This document shows, piece after piece, positions 25,206 through 38,500 of a stretch of 64,000 nucleotides of DNA (position 1 is the first letter of the stretch; each line of letters starts with the position of its first letter). The notes below the pieces were generated by a model. That model did no database searches and was not told the DNA's origin. It was given only the letters and a program-made list of their open reading frames with translations. The position numbers and the translations under genes are program-made. This stretch comes from Chromobotia macracanthus (lineage: Eukaryota; Chordata; Actinopteri; Cypriniformes; Botiidae): assembly GCA_036877525.1 (NCBI GenBank), contig JAZGTH010000005.1:4041001-4105000 (forward strand), in the 5' to 3' direction.

Positions 25206-27529
25206 TGTGTCCTGACTCCAGATTAAATTCCTTTAAACGTGGGAGGTGGACTATACACATGACCCTTATTTAATTAAAAATCACAGGAGTGGCCCAAAAG
25301 ACAGAATTGTTCATTTTGTGCACAAAGTACAGCAATAAGAAACAAGAGAGATATTCAGCATGAGGGGAGTCATGAACTCTTCTCAAGATTCAATTTACAC
25401 AGAAATGCTCAGTATCAATACTGAAAAATGTAGTGTGTAATTTTTTGGATTTTTTTATTTACATCCCTCCCACCATGTTATTTAAACAATTATAATGGAA
25501 TTAATAGAACTTTTAAACAAATGCACTTAAGACTTCCTAAGTGTGTTTTCATTTTTAGCTCAGGTACTCATGACTTTGTAATTATTTTGTTGATGATGAT
25601 GTCTATTCATTTGTTTAAAAGCTGTAACTGTTTATTGGGCAAATGTTACAGCATTCACTAAATCAGATATCACTGAAACAAAATTGTGAGAGCAAACAAA
25701 GTCAATAAATCATATCTACACTTGCACAATAATGGCTTCTAAACCAGTTTGTCAGTAACTTTAAAAACTATATTTGTAAACACCAAAGGTTGTGAAACAA
25801 ATATTATAACCATACCAACAACTTTGTAAGTCAAACAAAATTTGTTAATCCTTTAAAATCTTGTGGCAATTAGCTAGACATAACAATGTTAGCTGGCAAA
25901 TAACAACATTTATTGTTTTCCGCAGTACTAAAGTGAGCTGGTTAATTTATTGACTTAATTTTTTTATTATTTTACAAGCCAACTGTCACAGCCACCAAAC
26001 CCAATAAATTCATGGATATAAAAATAGATTCATCTTGATTCTGGCTTGTACAGTTTAATTGAGCATGTTATTGCTGCTGTGTGGTCAGCAACAAGCTCTT
26101 GAGAATTGCTCAACGTATGCCTATTTTGGGTTTAAAGTTAGATTCATGTGAGATTATATTTGCATTAATGAAGTTATATTACTTTAATGTATATTGTATA
26201 ATGACCCACAAGTGACTTTTTCATTTAATTTACATTGAAATATTAAGTTGAGAGGTTAAGTAAAAATTAAAATAAGTATTAATTAATTCTACTTTGTTAG
26301 TAAGCTGAAAAGCCTTGTGAGACCTAAGTTTCACAAATATGAAAAATTTGAGATCTTAGTTCTTTCTCCTAGACTCCAATGAGGTAAATGAAGAGCAAAC
26401 AGGGACAGTTTCTGAGACAACATCTCACTCTGCCCTATAAGGTTTATTAAGACACAAAGGTATGCAGTAAAAAGCCAGAGATTTCAGTAAAACACCTCTC
26501 ATCAAATTATTCTAAAATAACCAAATTATCTAAGTTATGCTATCCATATTTGTATCCATTTATATTCCTCCTAAGAAATTTCAAGAGAAACATCCAAGAC
26601 AAAGACACTTAAATGAAATATAACAGAGACCTCTGAGCTGAGACTCCAAGCTAAATACTTTGGTTTGAAAAGAATAACCTGAATAACTTTATTTCTTTAA
26701 TTAAATTATTGCTGTAGCAAGCAATCACCAAAAACCAACATACAAAGAGCTAAACCGCCAATTCTAGTATGCTGTTTGTTTCGCATAGTGTTCTGTAGTA
26801 CTTTAATCACTTTTCTGAGTCCTGCATTTGTACCTCCCAAGCAGACAGGATGGGACAATTAATTAACTTTTATAGGAATAACAGGATGTTTTCAAACACA
26901 GAGCAGTTGGAGCTGAGAAAGGCTATTGTTTAAGAGTGCAATTGTTCAGCCACCGAACACAGATGACAAGAATTAGGTATATTTAAGTCTGAACGAATGC
27001 ATCAGGCAGATTCTTTTTCCTGAGATCGATCTGAGACAAAGCTATAGGAAGGAACCGGGCTAATTCAGGTCCCTTAAGACAATTAAACATTTGGTGTGTA
27101 TTCAACTCCATTACATCCCTTATAGCCATCTAATCAATTTCATTAATGTTACTTGAGAAAGACAGAAAGTACATTTAAAGTTACCAAAAGCACAGCTGTT
27201 ATCCAAATAAAAATGATTAAATGTGAATATTTTGACATTAACAGCTTTCGCAAGGGATTATGGGTCATCTAAGAGAAGACGTTACGAACACAAAAACGCA
27301 GTTAGAGAGCTTCCAAGTAAGTTAATAAACTGTGTGCTGACATCTGAGCAAGAGAAATGTTGTTTTAACCTTTGAACCTAATCTTGAAAAAAAAACGGGA
27401 GAAAGACAGACTCTTAAACGAACGGTAGTATGTGATATTTTCCTTTCCAAACACGACACATGAATTTCCTAATTGAGTCACCCACTCCAACCAACCGTTG
27501 ATACTCCTTTTCCACGCTTGATTCTCTCA

Positions 27530-27900
27530 CTTATTTTACCTCCTTCTTTTTAATAAACTTCTTGTTGGGGCTGCACGACTCGCAGATAGACAGTGTGATT
27601 TGGTGGCGTTGTTTAATTTGATTTGCTGTAATTAATTTGCCCCATGCGTGGAGACAGTCAGAGGTGTGCATATTTGTGGCTGCGAGTGTGGGTGCGTGCA
27701 CGCGACCTGATGGCGGAGCGTGTGAAATAAATCATTTCTGTCAGAGCCTACCACTCACTTTAATTAAAAGCATGCCTTTCTATAGAAGACAATTATGCCA
27801 GCGATTGTGACAAAGAGGTGTATTAAGCCAGACCAAATGTCATAGCATGCATTATCTTCTGCAGGAGGCCTGGGGGAAGAAATGCGACGCAGCACCTGTT
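27530..27900. promoter_or_regulatory. Candidate enhancer block (strong CNE look)
   Basis: Contains TAATTAAT (27629-27636), the palindrome TTTAATTAAA (27759-27768), TTCTGTCAG (a TGACAG Meis-type site) and a CpG-bearing segment around GTGCACGCGACCTGATGGCG. The mixture of paired homeodomain sites and mixed-complexity sequence makes it one of the best-looking elements in the intron. Between 24927 and 27529 the sequence is AT-rich with nothing notable. Confidence 0.4.
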
Positions 27901-27935
27901 TCTAAAAAAGGAGCGTTGTTCATGCACCTCTCAGG

Positions 27936-27952
27936 ATGTGTGTGTGTGTGTG
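27936..27952. repeat. (TG)n microsatellite
   Basis: Eight TG units adjoining the candidate regulatory block at 27530-27900. Confidence 0.9.
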
Positions 27953-30900
27953 AAGTGGACATTTCTTTTAACCCCTATCAATGGCACATTTTTCAGGCTG
28001 TGACATCATGACCTTCATGTCTGTGTCTCTTTCTCCATTCCTCAATGTGTGCCGCTCTGACTAATACAGGATGGAGAGCGTTTAAAGGAAGACGAGTCAC
28101 GTGATTTAAGAGGTGTTGTTGAATCAGATCAGACCTTTGGATATCAACTGAACAGTAAGTATGTTAGTGGCATTAACGTTTTGGTGATCAAATTACAATC
28201 TGAAAACACTTTCAATTTAAAAACCAGTTGTAAATGCACCCAGGTTGCATTGTGATTGTGATTGGATCACTAAAAATGCATTCGGAGATGGTCATGGACA
28301 GATACGAAAAACTACAAGTGATATCTATAAACTACAAGTAATATCTAATGATGTTGTGCTTTATAAACTTTTTTTATGTATCGTTAAAGTTTTTTTGTTG
28401 GTGGTTCTTGGCTTTTTTTATTCCTTTTTATTCTGTTCTTGCAATGTGAGGAAGTCAACAGGCACTGTGCTCTCACTATCTGGTAACCCAAATATGATTA
28501 ACAATAATTAATTAATAAACTCTAGACAACATTTGTAATTTTTTGTTTCTCTAATTCCTCATGCTCATCTCCTTCCAAGTCTGTTTTCACAGGCCACTTC
28601 TAATCCCTATTAGCATCCTCTGACTGAAAGCATTTACAAATATTTGTCATTTTTTTTTTGTTTTAACCAGAACATTTCTGGTTAACGCAACCTCTGTTGT
28701 AATATGTAAATGCCATTTTCCATTTCACAGAGTAGGTGCGATTGGATCTCTATCCGATCATACAAGAGATGCTTTTGAATGCAACATCCAAATACTGTCT
28801 GGATATTAAATGCATGTTAATAGCATAAAAAGGCGTAAATAGGTCCAGAGAGAAAGGCGTGTTTGTGCTTACCTGTGATGAAAAACCCAGGAACACAGCC
28901 GACGAATCGCCACATAAAAAAAAAACATGAAAATACAGACAATACTATTTGAATGCATATTTTTGCATAAAAAAAATTATTTACATTTTATATTTATGAT
29001 TTATTAAACCTGATGTTAAAATAAGAGGTGCTGGCTTTAAATGCTTAATTTAAGTGTGTGTGTTAATGTGTGTTAATGTGTGTGATTGTCATTTGAAGTC
29101 ATTCCACAGGAGGGGTTGTGTATGTTTGTAAGCAGTGGTTTGATAATGTGTATAATCAGTTTAATAGCATGCTGTTCCACATCACAAGCAAGTTATTTTC
29201 AGTGACTGCACAAGCATCAGTCAATTAATCACTCATTTTAGGATTTTTGACATACTTAAAGGTTAAGAGAACCACACAGACCTTAAAGTCAATCTAAAAC
29301 AGCATTTGAAATGCATTTTGTTTAGTTTCGAAACATATTCAAAGAGAAAAATGTAGGATGGAACTTTCATAGGTATCATGCATTGTGAAAGATTGGATCA
29401 TGAGAGTTTGCTTTGATAAATTGTGCACAATAAGATCAGGAATGTGTATAAAGAATAGCGATTTAATTTTAATTTTATGTTGTTTTAAAAAAAGGCACAG
29501 AGCCGGTAAACTCTGGAGATAATACTGGCAAAATAAAGCTGCAAAGCAGAGAGAGAGCAAAAGAAAGAATAAAGCAATGATGAAATAAATTAGACATTAT
29601 TGATAGAGAAATATGAAAAGAGCCGGGGGAGAGAGATACTTGATCAAACTCAACACTGGTGCAGTAAATGTGCAGGTAGACTGTCAGATATAGCTACAGA
29701 GGACATTTGGTGAGTAAGTCATATGTCTGTGTGTGCAGTGCAGCTATTTATTTCGCTGCTACATAAATAAGGTGTATGATACACATCTGTGTGTCGCCCG
29801 ACGGTCTGCCTGAGATTACAATGTCATACTTGCAGAGCTGGACAATCTTTTACCTGAAACCCTTCCTATTTCTGTTACATAAACACCAAATTATTATACT
29901 TACTGATAATATTTTATACTGATAATGTTTTAATATTATAGTTAATATAATATATATATAGATAATATTCTCTTTCCTTTGTTACATTATTTACAAAAAC
30001 AAAAGGTTTGCTGTAACTGTTGGGACTGTTATGTATTAACTCACAGCTTATGCAGTATATGGCATTCAGTGTGTGTGTGATATATGGTCACATTATGTGT
30101 CATATTTCTTTCAGCTAATGTAAAAATCTTGAATTGTTATTAATAAATGGAATTTCCTTATTGATCATTGGATTATTTTTTAATACAATTACCACATCAA
30201 ATTTAACAACACCATTTACCCTTAGGTTTACTCTTTCAACAGTTTACACAACTGTACAGTGTGGAGCTGGGGTAGAAGTACTTAAATTTAAAGCTTGTGA
30301 AAATGTGCCACTTTTTTAAAGTAAAATGACATGTCACTTGCACATTTCAACAGGTTTTGTGGTAAATATAACAATACTTTTTCTTTTAACCTTATTATAA
30401 ACTGCTTGGAAACTGCCCTCACTGAGTGACTTTATTTCAAAGCCGAATCTTTCTGAACACATCTCGAGGTGACGTGAAAACTTTGTGCAACCCTAAAATA
30501 ATTCATAACCACTTTATGAGTGACAAGCACACAATACTCTATAGGAAATTAATCTCATAACTTGTTCAGCGTTTTGACAACTCTGTTGCCTAACAGCTCA
30601 GATTAAAGGCGACACCATCCAATTATGTGTCAGTGTTAGCAGGCAAATAATAGCACTCATCATTTTGAGAACTATTGTTGAGGAAGAAATGCAGAACAAT
30701 GCTAAGGACTACATTTTGGACTTAAACGGCACTGAAGCGAAAGGCTCTTGACAGGAGAGGCGTGAAACTGCTACATCTGTGACAGGAATTTGCCGAAGCT
30801 ATTTTAACAGCAACGCTCACATTTTGCTTCGTCGAGAACAATTGGAGCCCACGGACCGTAGAGGTACAGTAATCAAACGGTACCAACTTTTCTTTCTCTT

Positions 30901-33900
30901 TCCAGTCTTGGAATGGCGGGCGGAGCGAATACCTGCCAGTCAGACGGCTGCGAATGTGTATTGCGGGCTGACGTTATAATTAAACGATCCTGTAAGACAT
31001 TCACAGACCTGCTGACAAGCACGTTTGCGTTATGACAAGGTGGTCAGATGTTTGAGACTTATTCGTAAAGCTGCTATTAGGGAGGACCTGACGAGTTGAG
31101 CGAAGAACACACACACACAAAAGCTCTTTGTGGGCGTACTGGGCGGCATGAGTTTGTTGTGGCATGAGATATTTCAATGCTGCGTTAAAAAGTTGAAAAC
31201 AGGCTTCAAATTTTTGACTTCTGAAGAAGGCCACATTTTGTCTGTGAAATTTGCTCAAATTGAAATATGTTTATCGTCCCAAAAGATATTAGACAGGCTA
31301 CCACAAAAGATGGCGAAGTCCCCCAAATTCTAAAGTTGTCCAGTGGGTTTGGGGAAAAGAACAGATATTTAAGTATTGTAATATTTTATCTAATATATTT
31401 AATATATTTTAAAATACACTGTTGCATTACAGTAGGTCAGTTCACACTCTCAAATCCAACAAATCCAACAAAATTCAAACTCAGAACAAGCGAATAAAAT
31501 AATCGAGAAAAATGTTCACTAAAGTAGCTCAATGCAGATGACAAAAAAATCAAAGGAGTAAAACATCATAATTCATCACAGTTTTAAATAACTACATGCT
31601 AAACAAAAACACAATATCTGGGTATTGTCTCAAAAATCATCATCAGGTTCCTGCTGATACCTACCCTCTTGACTAGCACTGAGTTTTCTGACTCATCACA
31701 TGCAGTTGAAATTATTATTAACTGTAATGATCTATCATCATTTGTCCAACTTTATCATCCATCAAAAATTACATTTGTATTTAAGTTCTCTAGGCCCCTG
31801 GCTACAGAGTCTATCGTTTACACACTGTCCCCCTGAGGCCCCCTCGGGCCCCTCCGGCCTGGCGACAGCAGAAGAAATAGGGGCAGAGATTCTATTACAA
31901 ATGACAAAAGAGGAAAAGAGCCAACCTCCGGTGAGCTCTATTATTTAACATACATTAAAACCAAGATCATGATTTGTCAAAAAAGACAAAAGATATTTGG
32001 GACCACTTGGAGTGGTGACCTAAAAAATGTGGACATTCTGAAAACTTTAAGACTTTAAGAGAGTTGGCCTGGAAACTTGCAGCTAAAGTTCTGAATATAA
32101 AACAAGGGCAAAATCCAGTTTTTACCAAACAATATGTCCATCAATGTTTTTTAACATACAGATTCTAGATTAATATATTTCTTACGATTTGAATGAAGTT
32201 TTTTCACCATTTAAATTTTTTTGTGTTTCAGTTCATTTGAATTGTTGTACTGTGATAAACAACTTTTAATTGACAGACCTACATAGACTACCTATACTGT
32301 TAAAATGTAAGTAAAACACCATGCATAATAATAAAAATATAATAGATTATTAACAACTACAACAATTTTAATGAAATATCACGTGTCATATTGCAGGACT
32401 AAACAGTCCAAAACAACTTTCAACTATAAGTTCAAGACCACACACTGTACATAAACATCATGACACAATGTTGCGTTCTGCTTGCTTTTTTTGGGAAAAG
32501 GAAGCATTAAATGGTCAATTTCCTGTATGTGCCTTCATGCACCGTCCCCCTTCAACTCTCATATCTGACCACTCCCTGAACTGTGACCATAGGGCACAGT
32601 GGAAAAGAGAAAGGCGATAGATAGCATGCCAGCGAGAGAGAAAGAGAGTTACTGCAGCTCTTTCAAAGGTGAACTCTATCTGTGCTGCTGCTATAGTGAG
32701 CAGAGGCGGGTAATAAAGAACGCCGGGCCTGACAAGGAAGGTCTGGGCGCAGGTGTTAAATCAGGCAGTGGGGAGGGCAGCCGTATGCACCAGCTGATTT
32801 ATGGGTCCTTCCAACCCATGTGTTTTAAACGTGACCTTGCGTATACACTAACCCTGACCCGCTTCTTTCCTGGCCCATTTTACCATGTGCTCCTGCTCAA
32901 ATAAATACACATTCCCATGCAATGCTCTACATAGGGATGTGTGATTCCGTGCATGTGCATGTTTATGACTTAGGTGTCCTTCAGCAGCCGGGGATGTGTT
33001 CACTGGAGTTGGACAAGAACATTCGAGATGAACGCAACACATGCATGCATGTGTGCACTTGTGTTAGTCATGAAGATTTGATTTACATGTTACTTGGTGC
33101 ATCTGAGTGTATGTGATACGCTAAAATGGCATGTGTATCTGTGTGGAGGAGATGTAAAAATGCATGTGCATGCAATAGAGTAAACATTCATTTTAAAAGC
33201 TTGTGCAGCCAAGATAACCATTTGTACACCAGACCAGATAAAGTTTACACCATCAGCACAGGTAGTTCCATTGCATATGCTGTGCCGTACAGCCGCAGCA
33301 AATGCATCACCTTCCTTTAACAGTTATTAAACCCTGAAACCCTGTGTCTGTTCAGAGAGCTGTACTCATCCAGACACACTCAGAATATCAAAAAGGCAGT
33401 GTACACACAGCACAGGGGCAACTGAAGGAAATTTTGAGGAGAAAATTAATGAGCTGAAATGGTTATGAGAGATATTAGCACCGCTGTGCAAGCATCCCGG
33501 GACACATATTCACCAAAAACGCAAGCACACCCGTTCCCACATGTAGCCTGCATGTGTTATGGGCTGTTCAGGGCTCGTAAAAGGTGAATCGTGCCTGCAG
33601 TTGGGTTTTTGGCCTGGGTTTTACGGCAGGTGAGGGTTTGTGAAGAGCTCTCCTCTGACTCCCAGTATGCACCCATGCCAGCATGTCTGGTGCCAGCCTG
33701 GCAAATCACTGGCGCTGAGGGTAAGCCTTTATGCAGAGTACTATATTTACATAACATTACCTTACAGCATGCAGATATACAGGTTTAAATATAAGAAAAC
33801 ACAGTTAAGTTCATTTAAGCATCTCATCTGATATTACTGAGGTTCACATAAATATACTTTAGAAAGCACATTCCTGATCTTATTGTGCGTTACTTGTCAG

Positions 33901-34203
33901 TCTACACTATTGAAAACAAAGGTGTTTGTCTTTACTATCTTTCATCAAAATGTAATAATTTTCTCTGCCTCTACTTGATTTTTATAGTGAGTCACCTAGG
34001 TTGTGTGAGCTACTGGATGTTATCCAATAGCCAGCTAGTTTTTTACGCATCCAATCAATTCATGCTGGATAATATCAAGTCCTACCCTTTCGATCTGGAT
34101 ATGGCAGACAAGGCAAATAGAGCAATTTCGCCCCTTGTTTTGAAAACAGAAGTGTATAGCACATGTCAGCACAAAGAGAACAATATAGCACACAAGCCTC
34201 CTC

Positions 34204-34296
34204 TCTGTTTGTGTTCACAACAGAAAGAAATCAAAAGGTTTTTGTTGCAACAAACGATGACAGAATTTTCAATTTTAGGTGAACTGTACCTTTAAA
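34204..34296. mobile_element. Half copy of the palindromic MITE
   Basis: The right arm is present: TGTGTTCACAACAGAAAGAA, GATGACAGAATTTTCAATTT and the end AGGTGAACTGTACCTTTAAA. It supplies the C-terminal codons of a spurious open frame at 33885-34295. Confidence 0.65.
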
Positions 34297-34319
34297 TAAG
34301 GAGAGATTATGTGTCATAA

Positions 34320-34870
34320 ACACTAATGATGATGGGATCCAGCATCAGCTGTTCAATCATGAGTCATTTATTGATTGAGCTGATGGATTTATACGTGGCT
34401 GATGGGCGTCCACTCAATGTACCCCAAGCTCTGCCTAAACGGATGGAGGTTAATACAGCCCTATTACCGACCGCTTGATTCCACAGCGTTTTTATCACAT
34501 GCAAACGCCATCATTCACACACACATGCGTGTCTGAAGATACATTCCCTAAATGCTCCCGCACGCGCGCATGCTATTATCACCTTTAACATTCCTAACCG
34601 CACGTCACGCCAGTTGCGTCGTTCAGTGACAGTATCAGCCTGAGCTTTCAACAGCCCTGCCAGCAAATAATTAAAGACCATTATTTACCTTCCGCGAGAT
34701 GAGCAGCTATCTCGCACCTCTTCGTATTCCACCTTTCAACCCCTCTTTTCCTCTCCTTTATTCCAGTCTCCCCCCTCGGTGGCACATCTGTGTCAGTGCC
34801 AATAAATCATTCCAATTTGTTCCTTCTTCACCAACATGAGGTTTAATCTTCATTTACAACTTGGGAAAAA
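34320..34870. promoter_or_regulatory. Candidate enhancer block
   Basis: Non-repetitive sequence with CpG words (CGCACGCGCGCATGC near 34560; CGCACGTCACGCCAGTTGCG near 34600), AAATAATTAAAGACC and TTCCGCGAGATGAGC. The preceding 27953-34203 stretch is mostly AT-rich with scattered short repeats; 30780-30980 and 32590-32790 are somewhat less AT-rich but hold no recognisable gene. Confidence 0.32.
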
Positions 34871-35539
34871 GGCCTGTTTGTCTGAATATTCTGATAAAAC
34901 ACTTGACTTTTTAGCAACCGTCATACAGTCTTACTGTATATATGTTGGAGAAGAATGTGGCATGTGATAAGAGAATTGAGTTGTGAACAATCTGCAGGGG
35001 ACAAATGTCAAAACGCGCTAAGGGCAGAATGGGTGTGTCAGTGGAACACTATATTGACTGAATAGAAAATTAGAATGAATCCATGGACTGCTGCAGTTTG
35101 CCTGCCTTTCAGTTCAAGAAATAAACAGTTTTCTTAAGACTGTGGATGTAGCTTCGGCTCCTACAATTGCTAATATTGGCCTCTATTGGCCTCTAAATTG
35201 GCAAGGACAATTTATTGGTCTATCACTACTGATTGCAGAGCCAGAGGTCATCTGAACTCTAAAACAAATCATATTCTTGGAAAAGCAGTTTGTGCTCCAG
35301 CACACTGCACCATAGTGACCATTCGGGCAACACAAGTTACCTTCATAATGTAACATTGTGACATTTTGTTCCCATAATTTCCTGTGTTCTGTCAACTACT
35401 ATCAAAATTGGCAAAAACTTTAACAGTAAAAATATATTGTAAAATATGTTTCTTTATACTGATGCATACATGTTTAATAATAAGCCGCGTTTAAAAATTT
35501 AGACCCATTGGCACCTTTTGCTGCCACGGAGGCAGTTTT

Positions 35540-36260
35540 TCGTTCAGTTCCACAGTTTCTCCTTGATCCGGTGGTGGAGGGGAGCGCATGTGTCTCAATC
35601 ATGCCTCAATTACTGCCTCCTCGCCTCAGTATGAGAGATCTGTTATGAATACACAACCGCTGCCACCAATCACCATAACCACTGCTCTCATTACCATCCC
35701 TTTAACCGGAGCTATTATTACCCTTTTATTAATGGATTTCGAGAGAGAGAAAGAGAGAGAGAGCTGTGAGGGAGATCGGAGAGACGGTGAAAGAGAAAGG
35801 AGATACAGCGGCGCGCAGTAAACGAGTGTCAGGTTCGGTGCACGCACTGAAAAATTAAACCAATTAGGAGTGCCGTTTGGAGCTCCTCCGTTCGCACTGT
35901 TCTCCAAGCCAGTGAACAGCTCTGAGAAAGAGCTCTGAAAGAGAGATGAAGGAAGAGAGAGATAGAGAGAGAGAGGAAAAGAAAGAGAGTGCACTCTATC
36001 CTGTCATGCTCGGTGAAGAGCGGAGAAGAGTGAGCGCGGGAGAGCAAACGTTGCCGCTGAGAGGCGGATTAAAAGCAATCTATATCCACATAAATCATTG
36101 ATTAAATGAATCATGAAATTAATATGTAAATTGTGTGTTTAACCTCTATTTATATACCACTGTCTGCCATCGTAGCGTAAATCTAAAACTAATTGCAATT
36201 TCTCAGCAAGCCTGGGAAACTGCAAGAGAGAGACAAGGAGTGGAAGGAGGGAGTGAGAGA
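35540..36260. promoter_or_regulatory. Candidate regulatory block flanked by GA tracts
   Basis: Begins with a C+G-richer segment (GATCCGGTGGTGGAGGGGAG), then purine tracts at about 35739-35805 and 35930-35990. Between them is a CpG cluster (ACAGCGGCGCGCAGTAAACG) and AAACCAATTAGGAGTGCC. Long open frames on the minus strand are low-complexity Ser/Leu/Phe translations of the GA tracts. It could be an enhancer or an unrecognised alternative promoter. Confidence 0.3.
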
Positions 36261-37821
36261 GAGAGGTAGAAGTTTGACATATTTATTAACTAAAACGTTC
36301 AACTACATCAACTTACTCATTAACGGTGGTATTAAGGGAGAGTGGTGAGAAAACGGCCAAGTTTGTGCTGCATCAGCAGTCCGACTATAACAAACTCAGG
36401 AGAGATTCCTTTCTGCCCCAAAAGACATCATTTTAAAGTAGGCTAAAAATTGTTATTTATGGTTGTCTGACAAACTACAAGAGACAATTACATTTTTGGT
36501 ACAGTTTGTGCTTGTCTAACTTACTATTTTGATAATCCATTAATCAATTGATTATTTTCTCCATTGATCAATAATTGGATTACAGAAGGGTTTAATGAAA
36601 GCATGTTGTTTCACATCTTGTCCAATGTTCTCCTTTAAACAATGTGCAAACTGGGCCAGAAATATAAGATGTAAATGTACACTGTAGTGCTAAACGTTTA
36701 AAACATTAATGTTACAGTTATAGCATTAATTGGCAACTTGCTTTCATTTCTTAATTCTGTTGGCTTTATCAGTTGCATCACTGTTTTAATATATATATCT
36801 TATGTATAACAACAGGTGTAAAAATCTCAAAAATGCTTTGAATACAGTGGAGTTTCTGATAACATCAATATATAGCTGATGCTATCGTCTGAGTGCAAAG
36901 AACAAACCGATTAACTCCTGCATATTTGTGTATGTGTCTCTGACAGACACATTGTTTAGGGGCCCCAGTGGCCTGTTGAGGGTCGGTGAGGTTTTGTGTG
37001 TGGGTGGGTCATATAGGTGAGGTGGAGTGATGGGATTGGAGGCTCTTCCTGCCTCATCTGACATAAACCACACTTTGGACAGTCCAGCAGGCCACAGAGG
37101 ACCCTGATTTATAGTTGGGCGAAAGCCAGGACAGCCGTGGTGATCTTTCAATAAAACATCAAAAAAAGCTCTGACCCATCCATTACCCACAAGCCCCGGT
37201 GGAACAGGCAGGTCATGTGTGCCTACCATCCCTCACACTGCAATCTCACATTGAAGCACCATGGGAAAAGCCAGGAGGACTGTGTGTACTGTTGAATTAC
37301 AGCACAGTGAAAAAGATATATATGAAAAGAGAAATACATGTAAACTGCCATTAAATTGATTGTAAGTTCCAAAATTAAAACATACTGTTCAGAGCTGCAG
37401 CAACTAGCCTAATCAATAAGGTCAATAAAATCAACCATGAAAACAAATGGCTGTCACTATCAATTAGTTGTGTCTATATATACACTGAATTTACACATTG
37501 TTTTAAGAGAGCTGAACAACATGGTTCTTAATAAAATAAAGAAGGAATGAAATCTGTTTTCTTCACTTGATTAAATGATTCATCAAATAATCAAATAAGT
37601 AACTGACAGATAAATTAATAATCAAAGTAATTTCAGTGAATGTGAAAGTTTGCAATAAGCTCTTCATCTGAGTATTACTATTTGCTTTCTTTCAGACTGA
37701 TATGTAATTATATTTAATATCAAGGTATTGATACAATGCCAATAAAATGTTATGTATTAACTACGATGTCTAAATTTTCATAACCACACAAAAACAGAGA
37801 GATTTTAATTACTTAAGACAC

Positions 37822-37942
37822 ATACACACACACACACACCTCCACAAAGTCAAAGACAGGAAGGAAAAAACAACATCGCCTGTGTTTGACAAGAATGCAG
37901 TGCAAGATGAGCACACACTTCACCTTTACACACACACACACA
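37822..37942. repeat. (CA)n microsatellites
   Basis: CA runs at 37824-37839 and 37929-37942. Confidence 0.9.
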
Positions 37943-38476
37943 GAGGTAGTTTTTGATCTGTTATCGGATACATGCACTAAACTGAAGTCAGATCACTGTC
38001 AGTGTGGGTCTTCAGAAGAAAGCAATAAAGCCTTGTGCACGCTCTCCCCCTTGTTTCCCTAATTCACTTCATTTCATTTTAACTATCCGTAACAATCTGG
38101 CGAGACATTACCCTGTAATGAAACCACACAGGGCCTGATTGTTTTCATCAGAAGATACCACCCCCACATACACACGCATACACACAAACAACAACCATTC
38201 TCCCAGACAGACACAATATTTACACACTTACAGACATACACATGCACAACGTCAACCCACCCCATCCTCACATAAACACACACACTGACCTTCCAGCATT
38301 GGTTTATGAGAGAGGAAAAGGTTTCTGTAAGACGTGTGCATTTACTTAACCATGTATTGGGGACAAATTTGTACCCAAAAGTGAGCAAAACCTGACAAAT
38401 CAGAGGCAAACCTCCTTTCGGGGATTCGCTCATTTGTAAAAATGCCATAAAATAGTAAATAAAGTTTTTTTAAATT

Positions 38477-38500
38477 TGTGTGTGTGTGTGTGTGTGTGTT
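38477..38500. repeat. (TG)12 microsatellite
   Basis: About twelve uninterrupted TG units, the longest dinucleotide run in the window. Confidence 0.95.

Noticed and set aside
31826..31875. Possible exon with Pro/Gly-rich coding sequence at a C+G-rich spot
   Set aside because: Neither strand gives a dachshund-like or other recognisable peptide, and splice sites do not frame it.
33885..34295. 136-codon plus-strand open frame
   Set aside because: Its 3' part is the arm of the palindromic MITE, and the rest shows no motif and has AT-rich intron composition.
35626..35994. 122-codon minus-strand open frame
   Set aside because: Mostly Leu/Ser/Phe translation of GA/CT tracts.
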